Source: MR-S7 sp000400995 (GTDB taxonomy: Bacteria > Pseudomonadota > Gammaproteobacteria > Burkholderiales > Burkholderiaceae_C). Taken from it: a stretch of 64,000 nucleotides of DNA. The notes beneath the pieces were generated by a model. That model saw only the letters and a program-made list of their open reading frames with translations. It was not told where the DNA came from and did not search any database. Made by a program: the position numbers and the translations under genes. Below are positions 51,010 to 59,147 of the stretch, in pieces. Within the stretch, counting starts at the first letter, position 1. The number at the start of each line of letters is the position of its first letter. Location of the stretch: positions 3,286,001-3,350,000 of the forward strand of contig NZ_CP152342.1 of assembly GCF_045291395.1 (NCBI RefSeq), in the 5' to 3' direction.

Positions 51010-51339
51010 TCAGCCGCAGCGCGCGGCGGTGATCTTGCCGCTGCCGTCCACCTCCAGGTTCAACCGCTGGGCGTCGAACTCCATCGTGACCGGCTGGCCC
51101 TTGTGCAACACGCGGGCCATGCGGGCGCCGGCGCGCACGCGCGCCTCCTCCAGCACCTTGGCCGTGCCGTTCTTGCCCAGCGCCCACTGCGCGGCCTGCG
51201 TGTCGCACGTGCCGCCCACGGGCGCGGTGCTCGCGCCGATCGGCGGCGGCGCGGGCGTTGCCGCCGGGCCCACCGACGAGCAGCCCGATACCAGTGCCAA
51301 CGCCGCCGCGGCGGCCGCCGCCCAGGAAATCTTGCGCAT
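51010..51339 (-). CDS. Lipoprotein with peptidase inhibitor I78 domain
   Basis: The 109-residue protein has a lipoprotein signal (MRKISWAAAAAAALALVSGC, lipobox VSGC). A short Pro/Ala linker leads to an I78 domain: CDTQAAQWALGKNGTAKVLE, RARVLHKGQPVTMEFDAQRL-type region and LEVDGSGKITAARCG. I78 proteins are small serine-protease inhibitors with a pair of cysteines, likely guarding the periplasm. ATG 51339 is chosen because GGGAGGA sits eight bases upstream; GTG 51345 is the alternative. Confidence 0.82.
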   Translation of the reverse strand: MRKISWAAAAAAALALVSGCSSVGPAATPAPPPIGASTAPVGGTCDTQAAQWALGKNGTAKVLEEARVRAGARMARVLHKGQPVTMEFDAQRLNLEVDGSGKITAARCG

Positions 51340-51423
51340 AGTCACATCCTCCCGATGAAAAAAGCCGCACCTTAGCGCGGTGTGTGCGCCGCCGCCGTCA
51401 CGATAGGTAACGCCCCCGGCCCG

Positions 51424-52545
51424 TCACTCCACGGCCGCCGCCGCGTCCAGCCCCAGCGTGCGCACCTGCGCCGCCGCCGCGTTGGCCTGCGCCGCCGAGG
51501 CGAACGGCCCCACCCGCACGCGCTGCAGCCGCTTGCCGTCGGCTCGCGCCACGGACTGCACGGTGGATGGCAGCCCGGCCTGGCGCAGCCGCGCATGCGC
51601 ACGGCGGGCGTTGGCCGGGTCCGCGAACAGGCCCACGTTGATGTAGAGCTTGCGCTGCGCCGCCGCCTGCGTCTGCCTGGCAGGCGGCACAGCGCGCTTG
51701 GCGGGAGCCAACGCAGACGCGGGCTGCGCCACGGGTGCGGGGAGCGTCTCCTGCACCGGGGGCGCAGGCGCGGCGTCCACCACCGCCGCAGGCACGGCGG
51801 GCTCCGGCGCCGCGCCGCTGCCGCTCTCTGCCTGCGGCGGCGGCACGGCGGCCGCATCGGCCACCGGCGTGCCGGACGGCATGGGCAAGGCATCCATGCG
51901 TTCGGCCGGACGGGCGGGAGGCTGCGGGGGCGGCATGGCCGGCGCCTGTGCCTGGGCTTCGTCCGTCCGCGGGGCATCGCCCTGGAACAGGGCCCAGGCC
52001 ACCGCCGCCGCCAGCAACAGCGCTCCGCCCAGCGCCGCCGTCCAGGCCAGCCGCCGCCGGCTGCTGGCATGGCGGTCCAGCAGGTCCATCGCCTCGCGCA
52101 GGGTGGGCGCGGACGCCACCGCGCGGTCGATCCGCCGCCGCACGTCGGCATGCAGCAGCGCGTCGCCATACAGTCCCGGCAGCCCGCACGCCACCAGCAG
52201 CCCGGCCAGCGCCAGGCCCGCCAGCATCGGTGGCGGCAGCGCCAGCCATTGGTGCCCGGCCGTGAACAGCAGCAGCGCGGCCGCGGCCAGCGCCGCCAGG
52301 TACACCAGCGCCGCCCGCCACAGGCGGCGGAACGCCAGCCAGCCCAGCGGACACAGCGCGGCCGCCGTGTTCCAGCCGGGCAGCACGCGGCCCGTCGCGT
52401 CCAGCCGTTCGAAGGCGGCCAGATAGTGCGCCACATTCACGGGGCCCAGCGCGGCCCGGTACAGCGACGGCGCGACGCTGGTGTATTCCGGTTCGGTGCG
52501 GGGCGGCGCTGCGGCGTGCGCCGCATAGGCGGGGCGGGCTTGCAT
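51424..52545 (-). CDS. DUF2628-like membrane protein with C-terminal SPOR domain
   Basis: The 373-residue protein has an N-terminal region (NVAHYLAAFERLDATGRVLP, then LGWLAFRRLWRAALVYLAAL) with several hydrophobic helices resembling DUF2628, another membrane segment near residue 175 (GALLLAAAVAWALF), a long Ala/Pro-rich periplasmic linker and a C-terminal SPOR domain (KLYINVGLFADPANARRAHA, then RVRVGPFASAAQANAAAAQV). SPOR domains bind denuded septal glycan, so a division-site role is plausible. Overlapping long frames in this GC-rich region were rejected as shadows. Confidence 0.78.
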   Translation of the reverse strand: MQARPAYAAHAAAPPRTEPEYTSVAPSLYRAALGPVNVAHYLAAFERLDATGRVLPGWNTAAALCPLGWLAFRRLWRAALVYLAALAAAALLLFTAGHQWLALPPPMLAGLALAGLLVACGLPGLYGDALLHADVRRRIDRAVASAPTLREAMDLLDRHASSRRRLAWTAALGGALLLAAAVAWALFQGDAPRTDEAQAQAPAMPPPQPPARPAERMDALPMPSGTPVADAAAVPPPQAESGSGAAPEPAVPAAVVDAAPAPPVQETLPAPVAQPASALAPAKRAVPPARQTQAAAQRKLYINVGLFADPANARRAHARLRQAGLPSTVQSVARADGKRLQRVRVGPFASAAQANAAAAQVRTLGLDAAAAVE

Positions 52546-52565
52546 GCGCGCATTCTGGCACGACT

Positions 52566-52616
52566 ATCAAAAAAGTAGCTGCTTGCGCTTGGCTGGCAAG
52601 CGCTGGAGGCCGATTT
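52566..52616. repeat. Family A repeat upstream of the SPOR gene
   Basis: AAGTAGCTGCTTGCGCTTGG, loop, then CAAGCGCTGGAGGCCGATTT. GCGCTTG and CAAGCGC pair. It lies in the gap between divergent genes. Confidence 0.7.
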
Positions 52617-52754
52617 CACACAGATTTTCCAGGCCGGCGGCCACGCCGGTGTGGTGCGCAGGTAGCGCACTTTTTTCCGGCCCCGCCTGCAACCACCGGT
52701 AAGCTACGGCGTTTTACGCCCACTTACGACCCCGAGTTTTCAGGAGCATCCCGC

Positions 52755-53942
52755 ATGAGCAAGCCCCCCGCCCCCCTGCGCCTGGCCGTTGTTGCCACCG
52801 CCGCCCTGTGCCTGGCCGCCACCGCGCAGGCCGCCGACAAGGTGAAGATCGGCCTGCTCAGCACGCTCTCGGGGCCGGGCGCCGGGCTGGGCGTGGACAT
52901 CCGCGATGCCTTCCAGCTCGCCGTGAAGCAGAACGGCGGCAAGCTCGGTGGCCTGCCGGCCGAGGTCATCGTGGCCGATGACCAGCAGAGCCCCGACGCG
53001 GCCAAGCAGACGGCCGACCGCATGGTCAAGCGCGACAAGGTCGATTTCATGACCGGCATCGTCTTCTCCAACGTCATGCTGGCCGTCGGCCAACCGGTGT
53101 TCCAGTCCAAGACCTTCTACATCAGCGCCAACGCCGGCCCTTCGCAGCTCGCGGGCGCGCAATGCAACCCGTATTTCTTCAGCGCCTCCTATCAGAACGA
53201 CAACCAGCACGAGGCCGCGGGCCAGACGGCGCAGGACAAGGGCGCCAGGAAGGTCGCGCTGCTCGCACCCAACTACCCGGCGGGCAAGGATGCGCTGGCC
53301 GGCTTCAAGCGCTACTTCAAGGGCGAGGTGGCGCTGGAGATGTACACGCCGCTGTCGCAGCTCGACTACGGTGCGGAGCTGTCGAAGATGCGCGCCTCGG
53401 ACGCCGACGCGGTCTACATCTTCCTGCCCGGCGGCCTGGGCGTGAACTTCATCAAGCAGTTCGTGGGCACAGGGTTATCCAAGGACATGACGCTTTACGG
53501 CCCCGGCTTCTCGGCCGACGAGGACGTGATCCGCGCCGTGGGCGAGCCCATGCTGGGCATGTTCAACACCTCGCAATGGGCGCACGACCTGGACAACGCG
53601 GCCAACAAGCGCTTCGTGGCCGACTTCCAGAAAGAATACGGCCGCCTGCCCACGCTCTACTCCTCGCAGGGCTACGATGCGGCGCGCCTGATCGACGCCG
53701 CCGTGCGCGACGTGAAGGGCAACCTGGCCGACAAGGAAGCCGTGCGCCGCGCGCTCAAGGCGGCGAAGTTCGACTCGGTGCGCGGCCCGTTCAAGTTCGG
53801 CCCCAACCAGTTCCCCATCCAGGACTACTACCTGCGCGTCATCACCAAGGACAGCCAGGGCCGCATCACCAACCGCACGGTGGCGCCCATCTTCAAGAAC
53901 CACGGCGACGCCTACGCGTCTGAATGCAAGATGCCCGCATGA
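52755..53942 (+). CDS. Branched-chain amino-acid-type ABC transporter substrate-binding protein
   Basis: The 395-residue periplasmic binding protein has a signal peptide (LRLAVVATAALCLAATAQA, cleavage after AQA) and a LivJ/AmiC-like fold: KVKIGLLSTLSGPGAGLGVD, ADRMVKRDKVDFMTGIVFSN and YSSQGYDAARLIDAAVRDVK. Substrates of this HAAT group include branched-chain amino acids, aromatic acids and other small organic acids, so the ligand is not known. It is the first gene of a five-gene transporter operon and overlaps the permease start by four bases. Confidence 0.92.
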   Translation: MSKPPAPLRLAVVATAALCLAATAQAADKVKIGLLSTLSGPGAGLGVDIRDAFQLAVKQNGGKLGGLPAEVIVADDQQSPDAAKQTADRMVKRDKVDFMTGIVFSNVMLAVGQPVFQSKTFYISANAGPSQLAGAQCNPYFFSASYQNDNQHEAAGQTAQDKGARKVALLAPNYPAGKDALAGFKRYFKGEVALEMYTPLSQLDYGAELSKMRASDADAVYIFLPGGLGVNFIKQFVGTGLSKDMTLYGPGFSADEDVIRAVGEPMLGMFNTSQWAHDLDNAANKRFVADFQKEYGRLPTLYSSQGYDAARLIDAAVRDVKGNLADKEAVRRALKAAKFDSVRGPFKFGPNQFPIQDYYLRVITKDSQGRITNRTVAPIFKNHGDAYASECKMPA

Positions 53943-54856
53943 CGGGCATCCTGGTGCTGGAGCAGGCCCTCAACGGCCTGCAGTTCGGCCTGATGCTCTT
54001 CCTGCTGGCGGCGGGGCTGACGCTGGTGTTCGGCATCATGGACATGATCAACCTCGCGCACGGTTCGCTCTACATGGTGGGCGCGTACCTCATCGCCACC
54101 TGCGCTGCGGCCTCGAGCTCGTTCTGGATCGGGCTGGCTGCGGGCATCGCCGCCACGGCGGTGATCGGCGTGCTGCTGGAAGTGACCGTGCTGCGCCGCC
54201 TGTACCAGCGCGACCACCTGTCGCAGGTGCTGGGCACCTTCGCCATCCTGCTCATGGCCAACGAGGCGGTGCGCATGGTCTGGGGCTCGCAGCCGGTGCC
54301 GCTCAATCCGCCCGAGTCGCTGGCGGGGCCGGTGGAGCTGCTGCCGGGCTTCTCGTACCCGGCCTACCGGCTGTTCATCATCGGTGTGGGGCTGGCGGTG
54401 GCGCTGCTGCTGTACCTGCTGGTCACGCGCACGCGCGTGGGCATGCAGGTGCGCGCGGGCGCCTCCAACCGCGAGATGGCGCTGGCCATGGGCGCCAACG
54501 TGCGCGGCCTGTTCACCGCGCTGTTCGCGCTGGGCGCGGCCCTGTGCGCGGTGGCGGGCGGCATGCTGGGGCCACTCTTGGCGGTGCAGGTGGGCATGGG
54601 CGAGAGCATCCTGATCCTGGCCTTCGTGGTCATCGTGATCGGCGGCATCGGCTCCATCCGCGGCGCGCTGCTGGGCGCGCTGCTGGTGGGCGTAGTGGAT
54701 ACGGCGGGGCGCACGCTGGTGCCCATGCTGTTCGGCCGACTCATGGGGCCGGAGGCAGCCTCCAGCGCCGGGCCGGCCGTGGCTTCGATCCTGATCTACG
54801 TGCTCATGGCCGCCGTGCTGTTCTGGAAGCCCAAGGGCCTTTTCCCTACGCATTGA
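53939..54856 (+). CDS. livH: ABC transporter permease, LivH type
   Basis: The inner-membrane permease of 305 residues has about eight hydrophobic segments and the family blocks GLTLVFGIMDMINLAHGSLY, VGMQVRAGASNREMALAMG and FVVIVIGGIGSIRGALLGAL. ATG 53939 is used because it overlaps the binding-protein stop (ATGA). It is followed by a family B repeat before livM. Confidence 0.93.
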   Translation: MTGILVLEQALNGLQFGLMLFLLAAGLTLVFGIMDMINLAHGSLYMVGAYLIATCAAASSSFWIGLAAGIAATAVIGVLLEVTVLRRLYQRDHLSQVLGTFAILLMANEAVRMVWGSQPVPLNPPESLAGPVELLPGFSYPAYRLFIIGVGLAVALLLYLLVTRTRVGMQVRAGASNREMALAMGANVRGLFTALFALGAALCAVAGGMLGPLLAVQVGMGESILILAFVVIVIGGIGSIRGALLGALLVGVVDTAGRTLVPMLFGRLMGPEAASSAGPAVASILIYVLMAAVLFWKPKGLFPTH

Positions 54857-54861
54857 GATGA

Positions 54862-54993
54862 AACACCCCCTGAGTCGCTTCGCGCCTTCCCCCTCTCTCT
54901 ACGCGCTTCGCGCTATGGGAGGGGGACGCAGCCAGCGCGGCGGGGCGGCCCTTGCGCGGCTGCCTGCGCCTGGGCCGCGCCGGTTTCACGCGA
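54862..54993. repeat. Dispersed repeat, family B, between livH and livM
   Basis: CACCCCCTGAGTCGCTTCG, then TTCCCCCTCTCTCTACGCGC, GGGAGGGGGACGC, GGGGCGGCCCTTGCGCGG and a CGCGCCGGTTTCA end. It resembles 50871-51003. CCCCCTCTCTCT and GGGAGGGGG can pair. It interrupts an otherwise tightly packed operon. Confidence 0.7.
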
Positions 54994-55026
54994 TGCGGGT
55001 GGCGCGCAGCGCTATGGATAACTGAT

Positions 55027-55986
55027 ATGACGTCTCTTCTGGACCACCGGCTGCGCCCCGCCGTCGCCGTGCCGCTGCTGGTGCTGCTGGCCCTGGTGCC
55101 CACCATCGCCGGCGCGCTGGGCGAGGATTTCTACGTGGGCGTGGCCAGCCGCGTGCTGGTCTTCGCGCTGGCCGCTGCCAGCCTCAACTTGGTGCTGGGC
55201 TTCGGCGGCATGGTCAGCTTCGGCCACGCGGCCTTCGTGGGCGTGGGAGCCTACACCGTGGGCATCCTCATGCAGGAGGCGGGCATCACCTCCGCCTGGG
55301 TGGCCTGGCCGCTGGCGTTCGTGGCGGGCGGGCTGTTCGCCTGCGTGGTGGGGCTGGTCAGCCTACGCACGCAGGGCGTGTACTTCATCATGATCACGCT
55401 GGCCTTTGCGCAGATGCTGTACTACCTGATGGTGTCGCTCAAGGCCTATGGCGGCGAGGACGGGCTGCCCTTGCCCGCGCGCTCGCAGGTCGGGCTGGGC
55501 ATCGACCTGGCCGACGACGCGCAGTTCTATTACGTGGTGCTGGCCGTGTTCGCGCTAGTCTTTCTCGTGCTCTGGCGCCTGCTGAACGCCCGCTTCGGCC
55601 ACGCGCTGCAGGGCATCCGCGAGAACGAGACGCGCATGGAGGCCATCGGCTTTCCCGTGTACCGTTACAAGCTCGCGGCCTTCACGCTGGCCGGGGCTAT
55701 CGCCGGACTGGCGGGGGCGCTGCTGGCCAACCAGGGCAGCTTCGTCAGCCCCGCCATGCTGCAGTGGAGCCAGTCGGGCATGCTGCTGGTGATGGTGATC
55801 CTGGGCGGCGTGGGGCACCTCTATGGCCCGCTGGCGGGCGCGGCGCTGTTCCTGCTGCTGGAAGAGGTGCTGGTGGCCTACACCATCCACTGGCAGTTCG
55901 GCCTGGGCGCGGTGCTGCTCGCCGTGGTGCTGCTGGCGCCCAACGGCCTGCTGAGCCTGGCGCAGCGCAAGGGAGCCGCCGCATGA
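55027..55986 (+). CDS. livM: ABC transporter permease, LivM type
   Basis: The 319-residue permease has multiple hydrophobic helices and the family motifs LNLVLGFGGMVSFGHAAFVG, GVYFIMITLAFAQMLYYL, LQGIRENETRMEAIGFPVYR and VILGGVGHLYGPLAGAALF. ATG 55027 gives MTSLLDHRLRPAV; the upstream open frame covers the family B repeat and is not coding. The stop overlaps livG. Confidence 0.93.
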   Translation: MTSLLDHRLRPAVAVPLLVLLALVPTIAGALGEDFYVGVASRVLVFALAAASLNLVLGFGGMVSFGHAAFVGVGAYTVGILMQEAGITSAWVAWPLAFVAGGLFACVVGLVSLRTQGVYFIMITLAFAQMLYYLMVSLKAYGGEDGLPLPARSQVGLGIDLADDAQFYYVVLAVFALVFLVLWRLLNARFGHALQGIRENETRMEAIGFPVYRYKLAAFTLAGAIAGLAGALLANQGSFVSPAMLQWSQSGMLLVMVILGGVGHLYGPLAGAALFLLLEEVLVAYTIHWQFGLGAVLLAVVLLAPNGLLSLAQRKGAAA

Positions 55987-56738
55987 CGGGCGAGCTGCTG
56001 CGCATCGACAACCTCGTCAAGCGCTTCGGCGGGCTGGTGGCGACCGACCACGCCAGCCTCACCGTGCAAGCGGGCGAGATCCACGCGCTGATCGGCCCCA
56101 ACGGCGCGGGCAAGACCACGCTGATCCACCAGCTCTCGGGCGCGCTCGCGCCCACCTCGGGCCGCATCCACTTCGCCGGGCAGGACGTGACCGGCCTGCC
56201 CATGCACACGCGCGCGCAACGGGGCCTGGTGCGCTCCTACCAGATCACCAGCGTGTTCAAGCGCCTGCCGGTGCTGGACAACATCGCTCTGGCCCTCCAG
56301 TCGCGCGAGAAGGCGGGCTTCTGGCGCCCGGCGCGGGCCAATCGCGCGCGCTACGCGGCAGCAGCCGCCGTGGCCGAGCGCGTGGGCCTGGGCGCGCAGT
56401 TGCAGCGGCCCGCCGGCGCTCTGTCGCATGGCGAGCAGCGCCAGCTCGAAGTGGGCCTGGCGCTGGCGCTGCAGCCGCAACTGCTGCTGCTCGACGAACC
56501 CATGGCCGGCATGGGCCCGCACGAGGCCGAGCGCATGGTGGCGCTGCTGCAATCGCTGCGCGGCAGTACCACGCTGCTGCTGGTGGAACACGACATGGAC
56601 GCCGTCTTCCGCCTGGCCGACCGCATCTCCACCCTGGTCTTCGGCCGCGTGATCGCCAGCGGCCCCCCCGCCGAGATCCGCGAGCACCCCGAGGTGCGCC
56701 GCGCCTACCTGGGCGACGAACTGCCGGAGGCCGCATGA
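55983..56738 (+). CDS. livG: ABC transporter ATP-binding protein, LivG type
   Basis: The 251-residue ATPase has Walker A LIGPNGAGKTTLIHQLSG, the LivG-type RSYQITSVFKRLPVLDNI, signature GALSHGEQRQLEVGLAL (LSHGE in place of LSGGQ), Walker B LLLLDEPMAGMG and the switch VEHDMDAVF. It works with LivF as a heterodimeric motor. It overlaps livM and livF by four bases each. Confidence 0.95.
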   Translation: MTGELLRIDNLVKRFGGLVATDHASLTVQAGEIHALIGPNGAGKTTLIHQLSGALAPTSGRIHFAGQDVTGLPMHTRAQRGLVRSYQITSVFKRLPVLDNIALALQSREKAGFWRPARANRARYAAAAAVAERVGLGAQLQRPAGALSHGEQRQLEVGLALALQPQLLLLDEPMAGMGPHEAERMVALLQSLRGSTTLLLVEHDMDAVFRLADRISTLVFGRVIASGPPAEIREHPEVRRAYLGDELPEAA

Positions 56739-57445
56739 CCGCCTTGCTGGAAGTGCAGGATCTGGAAACCGCCTACGGCAGCAGCCAGGTGCTGTTCGGC
56801 GTGCACCTCGCCATCGCCCAGGGCGAGGCCGCAACGCTGCTGGGCCGCAACGGCATGGGCAAGACCACCACGGTGCGTTCGCTGCTCGGCCTCACGCGCC
56901 CGCGCGGCGGCAGCGTGCGCTTCCTGGGTGAGCGCATCGACGGCTTGCCGCCCGACCGCATCGCGCGCCGCGGGCTGGCCATCGTGCCCGAGGGGCGGCA
57001 GATCTTCCCCAACCTCTCGGTGCGCGAGAACCTGCTGGCCTTCGCCGCCCAGCGCAACGCCAGCAGGGAGCCCTGGACGCTGGAGCGCGTCTACCACCTG
57101 TTCCCGCGCCTGGCCGAGCGCCAGCGCAACATGGGCAACCAGCTCTCGGGCGGCGAACAGCAGATGCTGGCCATCGGCCGCGCGCTGATGACCAACCCGC
57201 ATCTGCTGATCCTCGACGAAGCCACCGAGGGCCTGGCGCCGCTGGTGCGCGAGGAGATCTGGCAGTGCCTGGCGACCCTGCGTGCGCAAGGCCAGACGCT
57301 GCTGGTGATCGACAAGTACGTGCAGCGCCTCATCCGCCTGGCCGACCGCCACACCATCATCGAGCGCGGGCGCGTGGCGTGGCAGGGTACTTCGGCCGCG
57401 CTGGATGCCGACCACGGACTGTGGCAGCGCTACGTCGGTGTGTGA
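56735..57445 (+). CDS. livF: ABC transporter ATP-binding protein, LivF type
   Basis: The 236-residue ATPase has Walker A LLGRNGMGKTTTVRSLLGL, the LivF hallmark GLAIVPEGRQIFPNLSVREN, signature NQLSGGEQQMLAIGRAL and Walker B LLILDEATEGLAP. The last gene of the transporter operon. About 135 bases later a chemoreceptor gene starts. Confidence 0.95.
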   Translation: MTALLEVQDLETAYGSSQVLFGVHLAIAQGEAATLLGRNGMGKTTTVRSLLGLTRPRGGSVRFLGERIDGLPPDRIARRGLAIVPEGRQIFPNLSVRENLLAFAAQRNASREPWTLERVYHLFPRLAERQRNMGNQLSGGEQQMLAIGRALMTNPHLLILDEATEGLAPLVREEIWQCLATLRAQGQTLLVIDKYVQRLIRLADRHTIIERGRVAWQGTSAALDADHGLWQRYVGV

Positions 57446-57581
57446 TGGGCGACCCGGCACGCCGGGCCAGCCTGCGCGGTCCTATGTTTCTCATCCTTGG
57501 AAACACTAAATTCTTATATTCGCAATTAACGATATGATGAATTGAGACCCGCCATCGGTGGGAAATTGGCCCCAGTTCCCC

Positions 57582-59126
57582 ATGAGATTCACCACACGTC
57601 TGATCCTTTGCGCCGTCGCTCCGGCGAGCCTCTTCGTCCTTGCACTGGGCACCAGCCTGTGGGGCCTCGTGCGCACGCAGAACGACTTCAACAGCTACAT
57701 TGGCACCGAGCAGGCCGTGGCGACAGGCCTGTCGGAACTCTATGCCCAGGGCCTGCAGAGCGGGCAGGCGCTGCGCAACATCCTGCTGGACCCCAGCAAC
57801 TCCAAGGCCTACGACAACTTCACCGCGGCGCGCGAAGCCTTCGACCAAGCCTACGCCGCCACGCAGCAAAGCGCCAAGGGCACGGCCTTCGAGGAAGGCA
57901 TCGCGTCGCTGGCCACTTTGCGCAGCAACCAGTTCGCCGTGCAGGACCAGGTGCAGACGCTCGCGCGCAGCGACAGCGCAGCCGCGGTGACGCTGCTCAA
58001 CACCCAGGAAACGCCGGCCTGGCGCTCGCTGCGGGGCGCATTGCTGCAGCAGCTCGACGGAGCGCGCAAGACTGCCGCCGCCGCGAACGACGCCACCCAG
58101 ACGCGCGCCGGGCGCATGCAGACGGCAGCCACGGCACTCGCGCTGCTCGCCGTGGCCGTGGCCGTGGCGCTCACCGTCGTGATGGTGCGCACGCTGCAGC
58201 GCGAGCTGGGCGGCGACCCTGCGCAGGCCCGTGCGGCATTGAGCCGGGTGGCGGAAGGCGATCTCACCGCTACCGCCGATGCGGAACAAAACACGGTGGG
58301 CCTGATGGCCGACCTGTCGCGCATGCAGTCCAGCCTGCGGCGGCTGGTGGCGCAGGTGCGCGACTCCACGGTCAGCATCACCCACGCCTCCACCGAGATC
58401 GCGCAAGGCAACAGCGATCTGTCGACGCGCACCGAGAGCCAGGCCAGCGCGCTGGAGGAGACGGCCGCGTCGATGGAAGAGCTGTCGTCCACCGTGCACC
58501 AGAACGCCGACAACGCGCACCAGGCCAACCGGCTGGCGCTCGATGCCTCGACAGTGGCTACGCAGGGCGGCGAGGTGGTGGCACAGGTGGTCGACACCAT
58601 GCGCGGCATCAACGACAGCTCCCGCAAGATCGCGGACATCATCGGCGTGATCGACGGCATCGCGTTCCAGACCAACATCCTGGCGCTCAACGCCGCCGTG
58701 GAAGCGGCGCGCGCGGGTGAGCAGGGTCGGGGTTTCGCCGTGGTGGCGAGCGAGGTGCGCAGCCTGGCACAGCGCAGCGCAGAGGCGGCCAAGGAGATCA
58801 AGGGCCTCATCACGACCAGCGTGGAGCGGGTCGAGGAAGGTACGCAGCTCGTGGACAAGGCCGGCGCGACGATGACCGAAGTGGTGACGGCCATCCGGCG
58901 GGTGACGGACATCATGGGCGAGATCAGCGCGGCCAGCAGCGAGCAGAGCACAGGGGTGGCCCAGATCGGCGAAGCCATCACCCAGATGGACCAGGTGACG
59001 CAGCAGAACGCGGCGCTGGTGGAACAGAGCGCCGCGGCGGCGGCCAGCCTCAGGACCCAGGCGCAGGAGCTGCTCCACGCCGTGGCGGCCTTCCGCCTCG
59101 ATGCGGCGGAAGGCGCCCGGGCATGA
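57582..59126 (+). CDS. Methyl-accepting chemotaxis protein
   Basis: The 514-residue receptor has a first membrane segment (LILCAVAPASLFVLALGTSLW), a periplasmic four-helix-type sensing region (about 40-175), a second membrane segment (ALALLAVAVAVALTVVMV), a short HAMP-like part and a cytoplasmic signalling domain. The hairpin tip IIGVIDGIAFQTNILALNAA and AGEQGRGFAVVASEVRSLAQ are diagnostic. There is no C-terminal CheR-tethering pentapeptide; it ends AAEGARA. ATG 57582 is chosen. The upstream gap is AT-rich (near 57500-57540), with TAAA and CGATA elements only loosely resembling a flagellar sigma28 promoter. The nearby transporter may supply the same ligand class, which is speculative. Confidence 0.92.
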   Translation: MRFTTRLILCAVAPASLFVLALGTSLWGLVRTQNDFNSYIGTEQAVATGLSELYAQGLQSGQALRNILLDPSNSKAYDNFTAAREAFDQAYAATQQSAKGTAFEEGIASLATLRSNQFAVQDQVQTLARSDSAAAVTLLNTQETPAWRSLRGALLQQLDGARKTAAAANDATQTRAGRMQTAATALALLAVAVAVALTVVMVRTLQRELGGDPAQARAALSRVAEGDLTATADAEQNTVGLMADLSRMQSSLRRLVAQVRDSTVSITHASTEIAQGNSDLSTRTESQASALEETAASMEELSSTVHQNADNAHQANRLALDASTVATQGGEVVAQVVDTMRGINDSSRKIADIIGVIDGIAFQTNILALNAAVEAARAGEQGRGFAVVASEVRSLAQRSAEAAKEIKGLITTSVERVEEGTQLVDKAGATMTEVVTAIRRVTDIMGEISAASSEQSTGVAQIGEAITQMDQVTQQNAALVEQSAAAAASLRTQAQELLHAVAAFRLDAAEGARA

Positions 59127-59147
59127 CGGGCCTATTGCCGCACGCTT

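Noticed and set aside
51372..52570. Two alternative minus-strand frames over the SPOR gene
   Set aside because: Their products are Arg/Pro or Gly/Arg low-complexity; only the frame 51424-52545 shows helices and a SPOR domain.
57507..57540. A flagellar sigma28 promoter upstream of the chemoreceptor
   Set aside because: TAAA and CGATA elements exist but spacing and flanking bases do not fit the consensus well enough to list it.
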